A DNA stretch of 7,442 nucleotides from Mariprofundaceae bacterium (GTDB lineage Bacteria; Pseudomonadota; Zetaproteobacteria; Mariprofundales; Mariprofundaceae): contig JAUZQS010000173.1 of assembly GCA_030950875.1 (NCBI GenBank), positions 1-7,442 of the forward strand, read 5' to 3'. Of the stretch, positions 1-6,388 are shown one piece after another. The notes beneath the pieces were generated by a model that ran no database searches, was not told where the DNA came from, and worked only from the letters and a program-made list of their open reading frames with translations. A program made the translations under genes and the position numbers. The stretch's first letter is position 1. Each line of letters begins with the position of its first letter.

Positions 1-952
1 GACCATCAAAGTGCCATGTATCCTCTCGCTCAGCATCTGCTAGAAAAATCACCACATCTGCCACATTTGCAGCCTCTTTGGCTCTACGAACCCCTTCTTG
101 TTCAATCACATCTGTGCTTTCGCGCATGCCTGCTGTATCAATCAAACGAACAGGGATACCATGAATTTCAAAATCAACTTCCAACACATCTCGCGTCGTA
201 CCCGCAATATCACTGACAATGGCACGCTCTCGCCCAGACAATAGGTTTAACAAGCTAGATTTTCCAACATTGGGAGCCCCAACAATCGCAATCGAAGCAC
301 CCGAAAACAGTCGCTCGCCAAAGGATGCTGATGCCAGAAGTGACTGCATTGGCACACTTAAATCGCGCCGCAACTGATCACATAGCTGACCTAAAAATAA
401 TTCAGGTATTTCTTCTTCAGGAAAATCCAAACAGGCCTCAACATGCGCAACCACACCTGTTAATGTATCCATTAAAGATTCAATTTTTTTGCCAAATATG
501 CCTGATAGGTGCTTCTGCGCTTGTTTCCCCGCCCGCTCTGTTGCTGCATCAATACATGCCACAACCGCCTCTGCCTGGGATAAATCCATACAACCATTCT
601 CAACAGCTCTACGGGTAAATTCACCTGGCTCTGCAGGCACACAACCCAAGTCAATGCAACGACGTAACAAGGCATGCAGCAGGACAGGGCTACCATGCCC
701 TTGCAACTCGATCACATCCTCACCTGTATAGGATGCAGGCCCTGGGAAGTATAAGACCAAGCCTGAATCAATAACCTCACCATCCGCATCTTTCCATGTA
801 CAAAGCTGAGGATAACGGGGTTGAAACACCTCTCTATGAGACAAGGATTTTGCAGCCGTCAAAGCCTCGCTTCCCGATAGCCGTATAATACCTATACCAC
901 CACGTCCCATAGGTGTTGCAATTGCAGCGATGGTCGTGTTGCTAATACCCAT
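1..952 (-). CDS. mnmE: tRNA uridine-5-carboxymethylaminomethyl(34) synthesis GTPase MnmE (C-terminal part outside window)
   Basis: MnmE works with MnmG to install the (carboxymethyl)aminomethyl group on wobble U34 of certain tRNAs, using a tetrahydrofolate one-carbon unit and GTP hydrolysis. The first 317 codons are visible. The protein starts MGISNTTIAAIATPMGRGGI, the usual N-terminus of the folate-binding domain. The P-loop GAPNVGKS is at residues 225-232, followed by the G-domain switch motif AGTTRD and then DTAG. The terminal C-x-GK motif lies beyond the left edge. The ATG at 952-950 is 10 nt after the yidC stop codon and has no clear Shine-Dalgarno, so translation is probably coupled to yidC. 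It is the last gene seen in the rpmH-rnpA-yidD-yidC-mnmE cluster. Family identity is secure; the role is family knowledge. Confidence 0.97.
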   Translation of the reverse strand, partial: MGISNTTIAAIATPMGRGGIGIIRLSGSEALTAAKSLSHREVFQPRYPQLCTWKDADGEVIDSGLVLYFPGPASYTGEDVIELQGHGSPVLLHALLRRCIDLGCVPAEPGEFTRRAVENGCMDLSQAEAVVACIDAATERAGKQAQKHLSGIFGKKIESLMDTLTGVVAHVEACLDFPEEEIPELFLGQLCDQLRRDLSVPMQSLLASASFGERLFSGASIAIVGAPNVGKSSLLNLLSGRERAIVSDIAGTTRDVLEVDFEIHGIPVRLIDTAGMRESTDVIEQEGVRRAKEAANVADVVIFLADAEREDTWHFDG

Positions 953-962
953 AAAAGACGAG

Positions 963-2543
963 CTAGATAGCTTTAAGCTTTTTCATCACATACCACTGTT
1001 GTGTAATCGCCAATGTATTATTTACAACCCAATACAATACCAAGCCTGATGGGAAGAATAAGAACATAATGGTGAATACAGGTGGTAAGAATTGCATAAT
1101 TTTTGCCTGCATCGGATCCGTTGGTTGCGGGTTTAGTTTTTGCTGGATAAACATGGATATGCCCATCACCACAGGTAAAATAAAATACGGATCCTGAACA
1201 GATAAATCATGTATCCAACCTATAAATGGCGCCTGACGCATCTCAATAGACATCAAAAGAACCTTGTACAAAGAGAAAAATACAGGTATCTGGATTAAAA
1301 TAGGTAAACAACCACCCATAGGATTCACTTTATTCTTTTTATAAAGCTTCATCATTTCCTGGCCCATTTTTTGCTTATCTTCGCCATACAACTCTTTCAA
1401 ACGCACCATTTCAGGCTGAATTTTTCGCATACCAGCCATCGATGAATAAGCTTTATGGGTTGGGTAAAAGAAAATGATTTTAATCACCACCACAAGTAAA
1501 ATAATACACCAGCCGAAGTTGTTAACATATTGGAACATCCACATCATGAATTCATGCATCGGCTTGGCGATAAAAGAAAATATACCAAAATCAACCGAGC
1601 GCTCCAAACCAAGTCCAAGTGTTTTCATCAAAGGAATAGATTTAGGGCCAATATAAACATCCGATGTAAATACAGCATCTTCTTGGTCCAAGACCCCATC
1701 ATCCAACACACCCGCCTGATAAGAGCGACCATCGCCCTTATAATAATAACGGTAATCTTGATCTTTCTGACCAATCAGTGCCGTTAAAAAGTAACGGTTC
1801 ATCATGCCTGTCCAACCGCCATTGGCAGTCGTTTTCACAGCTGTTTCATCCAAATCATCATAGCTAGGCTCTAGCAATTCGTTGTTCAATAAACCCGTTG
1901 CACCCATATGTTCATAAAATGTATTTTTGCTTTTATCTGGATTGCGCTCCACCACTTGGCGAAACATCTTCATGCCGCCACCAGAAAGAATCCGATCTTC
2001 AATATGAACAACATATGAACCGTTCTTAAGGCTTAAAGAGCGCTGCCAAACCTTTCCATTATCCAATGTCGCTTGAAATGTTTTAGTTTGCACATTGGCA
2101 GTAGAAGATGATGAGATATACTTAAAGGCTGTTGCACGTTTGTGACCCAAAACACCAGCATTCACATAAACATTATGACCCTCACCTGTATGTAAAACAT
2201 TTACATGTTTGGAGTCTGGCTTGGTTGTCTCATTATAAGCTAATAACTCGCCCTCGGTTAACCAGCCACGGTCATCCATACCCACACGAATCATATTGTT
2301 ACCCATGTGAAACACTTTTAAACTATCAGCTTCAACTGTAGATGCCTGTTCAATAGATTTTACATCCATATCTACAGGTCTCAATTCAGGGGCTTGATGG
2401 TCATCCGTAACGGTCTGTAGATTTTCAGGTATTGCCGTGGGTTCGGCTACCTTAGTAGACTCAGCTTGTGGAAAAACAACTCCCCACCCGAGTAAAATCG
2501 CAATTGATAGTGCGAAAGCCAATAGCATATTACGCTGTTCCAT
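963..2543 (-). CDS. yidC: Membrane protein insertase YidC (60 kDa inner membrane protein)
   Basis: YidC (Oxa1/Alb3 family) inserts and folds inner-membrane proteins, alone or with SecYEG. The 526-residue product has the Gram-negative layout: N-terminal membrane anchor at about residues 5-26 (LLAFALSIAILLGWGVVF), a large periplasmic beta domain to about 320, then the conserved C-terminal membrane core. Core landmarks are KVNPMGGCLPILIQIPVFFSLY, RQAPFIGWIHDLS and FPSGLVLYWVVNN. At the position of the E. coli groove arginine (FIVRGIMYP) this protein has lysine (VVIKIIFFYP), a conservative change also found outside gammaproteobacteria. The ATG has a good Shine-Dalgarno (AAGGAG, 2549-2554, 5-nt spacer) that overlaps the yidD stop codon, placing it in one operon with yidD. 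Length is typical. Confidence 0.98.
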   Translation of the reverse strand: MEQRNMLLAFALSIAILLGWGVVFPQAESTKVAEPTAIPENLQTVTDDHQAPELRPVDMDVKSIEQASTVEADSLKVFHMGNNMIRVGMDDRGWLTEGELLAYNETTKPDSKHVNVLHTGEGHNVYVNAGVLGHKRATAFKYISSSSTANVQTKTFQATLDNGKVWQRSLSLKNGSYVVHIEDRILSGGGMKMFRQVVERNPDKSKNTFYEHMGATGLLNNELLEPSYDDLDETAVKTTANGGWTGMMNRYFLTALIGQKDQDYRYYYKGDGRSYQAGVLDDGVLDQEDAVFTSDVYIGPKSIPLMKTLGLGLERSVDFGIFSFIAKPMHEFMMWMFQYVNNFGWCIILLVVVIKIIFFYPTHKAYSSMAGMRKIQPEMVRLKELYGEDKQKMGQEMMKLYKKNKVNPMGGCLPILIQIPVFFSLYKVLLMSIEMRQAPFIGWIHDLSVQDPYFILPVVMGISMFIQQKLNPQPTDPMQAKIMQFLPPVFTIMFLFFPSGLVLYWVVNNTLAITQQWYVMKKLKAI

Positions 2544-2552
2544 GGGAACTCC

Positions 2553-2786
2553 TTACTTGTTAGAAACTTTAAGAATATCTGGCACCGGATCATAACATCC
2601 TTTTACCATAGGGCGACAACGACATAGGCGTTTCACACCCAAAAAACCACCCCGACACACGCCGTGCTTCTCCACAGCTTCAATCATATAAGATGAACAT
2701 GTAGGGGTATAAATACATCGATCCGCCAAAAATGGAGAGATGCAATAACGATAAAAATAAATAGGGAAAAGAAAAATATACTTCAT
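2553..2786 (-). CDS. yidD: Membrane protein insertion efficiency factor YidD
   Basis: YidD is a small inner-membrane-associated protein encoded next to yidC that helps insertion of YidC substrates. The 77-residue product carries the family signature: FYRYCISPFLADRC, then YTPTCSSYMIEAVEKHG, then RCRPMVKGCYDPVPD. The N-terminal stretch (residues 1-15) is hydrophobic and aromatic, as expected for an amphipathic membrane-binding helix. Its ATG overlaps the rnpA stop in an ATGA arrangement (2783-2786), and there is no Shine-Dalgarno upstream, so translational coupling to rnpA is likely. Its own stop overlaps the yidC ribosome binding site. The short C-terminus after DPVPD (ILKVSNK) is unremarkable. 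Identity is clear from the cysteine-rich signature; the role comes from the family. Confidence 0.96.
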   Translation of the reverse strand: MKYIFLFPIYFYRYCISPFLADRCIYTPTCSSYMIEAVEKHGVCRGGFLGVKRLCRCRPMVKGCYDPVPDILKVSNK

Positions 2787-3073
2787 GATAATAACGGTTT
2801 CTTTTGCATCAGCTTACCTAGCAACACCATAGCATTTTTCTGAATATCAAACTCTTTACGAAAACTTACTGTCGGAATAATCAAAATATCCAAACTGGAA
2901 ACTTTGGCGATATGACAACGAAAAACCTCTCGCCAGTGACGTTTAAATTGCTGCCGCTGCACCGCGTTACCATATTTTCTAGATACAGCAAAGCCAATGC
3001 GTCCATGATTTAAATTGTTTTTTATATAAATACAACGAAAATCATTACAAGAAAAACGCCGACCTTTTTTCAT
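2783..3073 (-). CDS. rnpA: Ribonuclease P protein component RnpA (true start probably upstream)
   Basis: RnpA is the protein cofactor of RNase P, which matures tRNA 5' ends. The part from the first ATG gives 96 residues with GRIGFAVSRKYGNAVQRQQFKRHWREVFR, matching the family core, but the usual RNR-type motif (RNRxKR) reads RQQFKR here. The coordinates cover only this conventional-start part. The frame stays open upstream to a TAA inside rpmH, and codons 3112-3074 read YRLRSKQDFLE, which matches the family's N-terminal helix (RLR...DF...KKGRRF). No ATG, GTG or TTG exists in that stretch. The one plausible start is CTG at 3130-3128, which overlaps the rpmH stop (CTGA) and gives 115 residues, a normal RnpA length. 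The ATG at 3073 has no good Shine-Dalgarno. The 3' end overlaps yidD by 4 nt. Confidence 0.92.
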   Translation of the reverse strand: MKKGRRFSCNDFRCIYIKNNLNHGRIGFAVSRKYGNAVQRQQFKRHWREVFRCHIAKVSSLDILIIPTVSFRKEFDIQKNAMVLLGKLMQKKPLLS

Positions 3074-3126
3074 TTCTAAAAAATCTTGCTTGGAACGAAG
3101 GCGGTAATTAGAAGAAAACTGCTGAT

Positions 3127-3261
3127 TCAGGTAGAAAGGCGCTTGCGGCCTTTGGCACGACGACGATTAATCAAAGCGCGGCCTGAACGCGTTGCCATCC
3201 GGGCACGAAAACCGTGTGTACGGGCACGCTTGATGCGACTTGGTTTATATGTAAAACTCAT
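3127..3261 (-). CDS. rpmH: 50S ribosomal protein L34
   Basis: L34 is a small, very basic protein of the large ribosomal subunit. The 44-residue reading is [20 protein letters not shown], then [20 protein letters not shown], then RLST. This matches the family along its whole length, including the [10 protein letters not shown] and [16 protein letters not shown] blocks. The ATG at 3261-3259 is preceded by AGGAG (3268-3272) with a 6-nt spacer. It is the first gene of the minus-strand cluster, and its TGA stop overlaps a CTG in the rnpA frame. The rpmH-rnpA pair diverging from dnaA is a classic mark of the bacterial replication origin. Confidence 0.97.
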   Translation of the reverse strand: MSFTYKPSRIKRARTHGFRARMATRSGRALINRRRAKGRKRLST

Positions 3262-3294
3262 AGTGTTCTCCTGCAATCATAAAAAAGGGCGCGA

Positions 3295-3322
3295 ATAGTA
3301 AAATTTAGGGTGTTAATGTCAA
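3295..3322 (-). promoter_or_regulatory. Sigma70-type promoter of the rpmH-rnpA-yidD-yidC-mnmE operon
   Basis: On the minus strand, TTGACA (3322-3317, perfect -35) is followed by a 16-nt spacer and TACTAT (3300-3295, -10 with 4 of 6 matches). The bases after the -10 are GC-rich (TCGCGCCC), like the discriminators of growth-rate- and ppGpp-controlled ribosomal promoters. The leader to the rpmH start is short, about 25-30 nt, and contains the Shine-Dalgarno. The stringent-control link is inference. Confidence 0.75.
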
Positions 3323-3345
3323 CATAAAACATTGATATATAATTA

Positions 3346-3354
3346 TTATCCAGA
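3346..3354 (+). promoter_or_regulatory. DnaA-box-like site in the dnaA promoter region
   Basis: TTATCCAGA matches the DnaA box consensus TTATCCACA at 8 of 9 positions. It lies between the two divergent promoters, just before a -10-like TATACT, where DnaA binding would autoregulate dnaA. A second 8/9 match (TTATCCACC) is on the minus strand at 3391-3399, inside the folded element. Single near-matches in AT-rich DNA can occur by chance. Confidence 0.5.
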
Positions 3355-3361
3355 CTTATTC

Positions 3362-3367
3362 TATACT
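3362..3367 (+). promoter_or_regulatory. Possible -10 element for dnaA leader transcription
   Basis: TATACT matches the -10 consensus at 5 of 6 positions and sits 2 nt before the left arm of the inverted repeat at 3370. Transcription would therefore start at or within the first few bases of that arm. The -35 is poor: TTGATA at 3332-3337 is too far upstream (24-nt spacing). The promoter is tentative. Confidence 0.35.
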
Positions 3368-3369
3368 CA

Positions 3370-3531
3370 AGAGTCGCTTGCAAAAGTCTGGGTGGATAAG
3401 GTGCAATCCCACTTTGAGTGAATTTGTAGGCTGAATTGAGGGGCATGGTGGTTCCATACACCAAAAATTCAGCCTGTAGTGCGCCAGAGCGAGGACGAAG
3501 ATTGCCGCTCACGACTTTTGCAAGTGGCTCT
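3370..3531 (+). other. 162-bp folded element with 19-nt inverted ends (leader RNA or MITE-like insertion)
   Basis: The ends 3370-3388 and 3513-3531 pair over all 19 positions; the only two non-Watson-Crick pairs are T:G and G:T, so RNA from the plus strand would form an unbroken helix with wobbles. Inside are further hairpins: 3392-3397 with 3406-3412 (one bulge), 3410-3413 with 3417-3420, a perfect 9-bp stem 3429-3437 with 3466-3474, and 3487-3491 with 3506-3510. GCAATC (3403-3408) can also pair with GATTGC (3500-3505), which competes with the first hairpin. It lies between the dnaA promoter region and the dnaA start. It could be a structured 5' leader, a small RNA, or a miniature inverted-repeat transposon whose ends recall IS5-type termini; TCA occurs at both borders (3367-3369, 3531-3533) but one base out of register. 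I do not recognise a known RNA family. Confidence 0.6.
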
Positions 3532-3603
3532 CATACACCAAGTAAAACAAACTCTAAAAACTCCAATATGGATATAGTCGCTTTCACATGTATTATTCTG
3601 ACG

Positions 3604-4917
3604 ATGAATAACCCTACATGGAACACCCAATGGCAAAATGTCATCAATCAATTACAAGAACAGCTTCCAAGTCAAAAGTTTGATGCTTGGATTCACCCTC
3701 TTGAAGCCAGACTGGTTGGTGATGCTATTTTTATTTCTTGTGGAAGTAACTTTTTCATCAATGGTTTAAAAGCTGATTGTGGTTCGATATTTGAAAACTG
3801 TGTATATGCTGTATTTGGTCGTGAAATAGATATTCACTATGAAGTCGTCACCCAAAAAGTGGATACAACGGTTGAAAAAAAATCACTTCCTTCAGAAGTT
3901 GATGGTAATATTGATCCGCGTTTCACCTTTAAGAATTTTATTGTTGGTTCAAGTAATGAGTTTGCCTTTGCTGCCTGCCAAGCTGTTGCTGAAAAACCAG
4001 GTGAAAGTTATAACCCCCTTTATCTACATGGTGGTGTAGGGCTTGGTAAAACACATCTCATCCATGCTATTTCCAACCAGTTAGCGCAAAAAGACAATAT
4101 TAAAATAGCCTACAGAACGGGTGAACGCTTTACCAATGAGTTAATCAAAGCCATTGGTAGCCGCTCGACAGATAAGTTTCGCGAACATTATCGCAAGGTT
4201 GATGTATTAATTATTGATGATGTGCAGTTTATTGCGGGTAAAACCAGTACCCAAGAAGAATTCTTTCACACCTTTAACGCTCTGCATGAAGTTCACAAAC
4301 AAATTATTCTCGTTTCTGATCGTAACCCCCACGACATGAGTCATTTGGAAGAACGTTTACGCTCCCGTTTCAACTGGGGCTTGGTTGCAGACATCCAACC
4401 GCCAAATTTAGAAACTCGCCTGGCAATTTTAGCGAGTAAAGCTGAACTGGCTGGTATCACCTTAGATAAGGATGTTTCTTATTTATTAGCATCGCGTATC
4501 ACCAACAATGTACGAGAGCTTGAAGGTGCTCTCACCCGGCTCACTGCTTTTTCACATCTAATAAAGAAATCCATTGATTTAGAGATGGCAAAAAACGTTC
4601 TCCGCGAACAACTACATGTCGTTGTTCGCAGCATTACCATTGAAGATATTCAAAAGAAAATTGCAGACTATTACGGTATTCCACCTAAAGAAATGAAGTC
4701 AAACAAACGTAGTCGTAATATTGCCTTTCCAAGACAAGTTGCCATGTATATAAGCAAAGAATTAACCCAATCATCATTACCTCAAATTGGTGAACTTTTT
4801 GGCGGTCGGGATCATACAACCGTATTATATGCGCATCGAAAAATAGCCTCTAAACGCCAAGAAGACCATCCATTTGATGATGAAATCGAACATTTATTAA
4901 ACACCCTACGTGGTTAA
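3604..4917 (+). CDS. dnaA: Chromosomal replication initiator protein DnaA
   Basis: DnaA is the AAA+ ATPase that binds DnaA boxes, melts oriC and helps load the replicative helicase. From the ATG at 3604 the product is 437 residues, the usual length, starting MNNPTWNTQWQNVINQLQEQ as expected for domain I. Walker A GGVGLGKT is at residues 143-150, Walker B LIIDD at 202-206, the box VII region with the arginine finger in EERLRSRFNWG, and the domain IV signature GRDHTTVLYAHRKI at 401-414. The frame is open upstream to a TTG at 3436, but those 56 extra codons run through the folded element and do not look like DnaA, so I reject the longer start. No convincing Shine-Dalgarno precedes 3604 or the alternative ATG at 3568, so initiation may be weak or leader-dependent. 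Confidence 0.97.
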   Translation: MNNPTWNTQWQNVINQLQEQLPSQKFDAWIHPLEARLVGDAIFISCGSNFFINGLKADCGSIFENCVYAVFGREIDIHYEVVTQKVDTTVEKKSLPSEVDGNIDPRFTFKNFIVGSSNEFAFAACQAVAEKPGESYNPLYLHGGVGLGKTHLIHAISNQLAQKDNIKIAYRTGERFTNELIKAIGSRSTDKFREHYRKVDVLIIDDVQFIAGKTSTQEEFFHTFNALHEVHKQIILVSDRNPHDMSHLEERLRSRFNWGLVADIQPPNLETRLAILASKAELAGITLDKDVSYLLASRITNNVRELEGALTRLTAFSHLIKKSIDLEMAKNVLREQLHVVVRSITIEDIQKKIADYYGIPPKEMKSNKRSRNIAFPRQVAMYISKELTQSSLPQIGELFGGRDHTTVLYAHRKIASKRQEDHPFDDEIEHLLNTLRG

Positions 4918-4959
4918 AATAAACAGTTTATCTTATCACTTTGTCAGCAGTGAAACCTT

Positions 4960-4991
4960 TAATCATGTTATATAGTGAAATAACATGTTTA
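4960..4991. repeat. Inverted repeat just downstream of dnaA
   Basis: The arms 4960-4971 and 4980-4991 are complementary at 11 of 12 positions (core CATGTTAT / ATAACATG perfect) around an 8-nt loop. It starts 42 nt after the dnaA stop. There is no T-run, so it is a poor intrinsic terminator; a protein-binding site or origin structure is as likely. Confidence 0.5.
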
Positions 4992-5019
4992 TTGCTTATT
5001 ATGCGGGATTGTAGATGAT

Positions 5020-5028
5020 TGTGGATAT
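5020..5028 (-). promoter_or_regulatory. DnaA-box-like site, minus orientation
   Basis: On the minus strand the site reads ATATCCACA, one mismatch from TTATCCACA. It sits inside a small hairpin (GTAGA 5011-5015 with TCTAC 5029-5033). Orientation is opposite to the box cluster near dnaN. Confidence 0.5.
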
Positions 5029-5033
5029 TCTAC

Positions 5034-5139
5034 AGTAAACAGTAGGGATAAGGTGTGAGTTATTTGGGAGTAAGCATGGTACATACAGATCATGGTAAAC
5101 ATATTAACCTTTATACACATTTCATTCACACTGTTTACT
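5034..5139. repeat. Distant 10-bp inverted repeat AGTAAACAGT in oriC
   Basis: AGTAAACAGT at 5034-5043 is matched exactly by its reverse complement at 5130-5139. A third copy of the core GTAAACA lies between them at 5095-5101. The right arm abuts the DnaA-box-like site 5122-5130. The repeated core may be a binding site for an origin regulator, but AT-rich chance repeats are possible. Confidence 0.4.
5111..5130 (+). promoter_or_regulatory. Pair of DnaA-box-like sites in helical phase
   Basis: TTATACACA (5111-5119) fits the relaxed DnaA consensus TTWTNCACA fully. TCATTCACA (5122-5130) has one mismatch. Their starts are 11 bp apart, about one helical turn, in the same orientation as the boxes near dnaN. 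Confidence 0.5.
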
Positions 5140-5195
5140 AAAATTATTAAACAAAAAAAACTAACTAACTATTTGAAATATAAACATATTTAAGG

Positions 5196-5212
5196 TTATC
5201 CAGTTATCCACA
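5196..5212 (+). promoter_or_regulatory. Tandem DnaA boxes next to the unwinding region
   Basis: TTATCCACA at 5204-5212 is a perfect consensus DnaA box. TTATCCAGT at 5196-5204 is a weaker copy (7 of 9). GTTATCCA is repeated back to back (5195-5202 and 5203-5210). In well-studied origins such a box positions DnaA to extend onto the adjacent trio repeats. Confidence 0.85.
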
Positions 5213-5213
5213 G

Positions 5214-5256
5214 TTATTACTACTATGACTATATTTTTTGTAATTAAGTATTTATA
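5214..5256 (+). promoter_or_regulatory. DnaA-trio repeats and AT-rich duplex-unwinding segment
   Basis: Directly after the perfect DnaA box come triplets TTA TTA CTA CTA TGA CTA (5214-5231). Five of the six fit the DnaA-trio pattern described in Bacillus subtilis and many other bacteria, on which DnaA assembles on single-stranded DNA. They lead into a T-rich, A/T-only-like stretch to 5256 that ends at the dnaN ribosome binding site. Together with the boxes this is a complete basal unwinding module; function is inferred from the pattern. Confidence 0.7.
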
Positions 5257-5268
5257 AAGGAGTAAAGC

Positions 5269-6369
5269 ATGCATCTTTCAATTTCACGAGCATCTTTATT
5301 ACAACAAGTTCAACATTGCCAAGGTATTGTAGAAAAGCGCAGTACCAAACCTATTTTATGTAATCTTTTTTTACATGCTGAAAATCAAACCCTTAAAATT
5401 ATCGGCACTGACTTACAAATGGCTATTTCAGCAAGTGTTGAAACCAAGGTAATAGAGCCTGGCGAAACGACGGTTTCAGCCCAAAAATTATTTGAAATCA
5501 TTAAAGAACTTGATACAGATAAAGAGATTGAATTAAAAACAAAAGACTCTTTTTTAGTTATTAAAAGTGGTCGATCGCGATTTCGTTTATCGACAATGGG
5601 AACCGATGATTATCCAGGTATGCCAGATGATGATACTGATATGAGCTTTGACTTGGATAGTCAGCAATTGGCCAAAATGATTGCAGGAACAGCCTTTGCT
5701 ATGTCCAATGATGAAACAAGAAAATACTTAACTGGAACACTCTTTGAAACAGATGAAAAATTAGGCTTTCGCATGGTAAGTACGGACAGTCACCGTTTGG
5801 CTTTGGTGGAGTTAGCATTGGATGCGTCGTTAGAGGCGGTAAAATGTATTGTACCTAAGAAAACAGTCATTGAAATGAAAAAGATATCAGAAGAGCAAAG
5901 TGCGCCAGTGCATTTAAGTTTGGGTGTAAGACAAGTAAGGATGCAGTGTGGTCCTTATACGTTAAGCAGCAAGGTTATTGATGCAACTTTCCCAGCTTAT
6001 GAAGAAGTGATTCCAAAACAGAATCCACGACAAGTTGATGTTAGTTGCAAGAACCTCGATCAATCATTGCGCCGTAGTATGATTGTTGCCAATGAAGTAA
6101 CCCATGATGTCCGTTTAACCTTTACTTCTGAAGGCCTACAGGTTGCCGCTCACAACACTGATCAAGAGCAGGCAGAGGAGTTTGTGGAAGTAGATATTCA
6201 AGGCCCTGAAACAGTGATTGGTTTTAATGGTCGTTATTTACGCGATGTTTTAAGTGTGGTTGATACAGAACAGGTAAGCATTCACTTTCGTGATGAGTTA
6301 TCACCTGTTTTATTAACAACAACCAGTGAGAGTGGTTCAAAATATGTTGTGATGCCAATGAGGATTTAA
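5269..6369 (+). CDS. dnaN: DNA polymerase III subunit beta (sliding clamp)
   Basis: DnaN is the ring-shaped clamp that tethers DNA polymerase III and many repair proteins to DNA; it works as a dimer of three-domain subunits. The product is 366 residues, the standard length. Recognisable blocks are GIVEKRSTKPIL near the N-terminus, GTDLQMAISA, VIKSGRSRFRLSTM, DETRKYLTGTLFE, VSTDSHRLAL, IVPKKTVIEM and the C-terminal YVVMPMRI, all typical of the family. The ATG follows AAAGGAG (5256-5262) with a 6-nt spacer, immediately downstream of the origin unwinding segment. It is the second gene of the usual dnaA-dnaN pair. The genes that often follow, recF and gyrB, are absent; accessory DNA begins within 20 nt of the stop codon. 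Confidence 0.98.
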   Translation: MHLSISRASLLQQVQHCQGIVEKRSTKPILCNLFLHAENQTLKIIGTDLQMAISASVETKVIEPGETTVSAQKLFEIIKELDTDKEIELKTKDSFLVIKSGRSRFRLSTMGTDDYPGMPDDDTDMSFDLDSQQLAKMIAGTAFAMSNDETRKYLTGTLFETDEKLGFRMVSTDSHRLALVELALDASLEAVKCIVPKKTVIEMKKISEEQSAPVHLSLGVRQVRMQCGPYTLSSKVIDATFPAYEEVIPKQNPRQVDVSCKNLDQSLRRSMIVANEVTHDVRLTFTSEGLQVAAHNTDQEQAEEFVEVDIQGPETVIGFNGRYLRDVLSVVDTEQVSIHFRDELSPVLLTTTSESGSKYVVMPMRI

Positions 6370-6388
6370 AAGCGGTAGTTACTTGTTT

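Larger units (their letters stand above)
4918..5268. other. Chromosomal replication origin oriC (dnaA-dnaN intergenic region)
   Basis: This 351-bp AT-rich gap has no credible gene. It holds a perfect DnaA box (5204-5212), several near-matches on both strands (5020-5028 minus, 5111-5119, 5122-5130, 5196-5204), a run of DnaA trios, a T-rich unwinding segment and several inverted repeats. Position between dnaA and dnaN is a common origin location. There is only one GATC (5088-5091), so SeqA/Dam-type control as in enterics is not suggested. Confidence 0.85.

Noticed and set aside
16..731. Short plus-strand reading frames opposite mnmE
   Set aside because: They lie antisense to a clearly conserved mnmE frame and have no family resemblance.
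3086..3298. Plus-strand 70-codon frame over rpmH
   Set aside because: It is the antisense shadow of the arginine-rich L34 gene.
3399..3412. Cobalamin-riboswitch-like string AGGTGCAATCCCAC
   Set aside because: The other conserved blocks of that riboswitch are absent, and dnaA is not a cobalamin-related gene.
3370..3531. 6S RNA, SRP RNA, RNase P RNA or tmRNA at the folded element
   Set aside because: Signature sequences of these RNAs are not present; only general rod-like folding is shared.
3436..3603. Longer DnaA start (TTG at 3436, 493 residues) or ATG at 3568
   Set aside because: The extra residues cross the inverted-repeat element and do not resemble DnaA domain I; the start at 3604 gives the normal length and N-terminus.
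4960..4991. dnaA transcription terminator
   Set aside because: Stem is AT-rich and no T-run follows, so termination is not supported; kept only as an inverted repeat.
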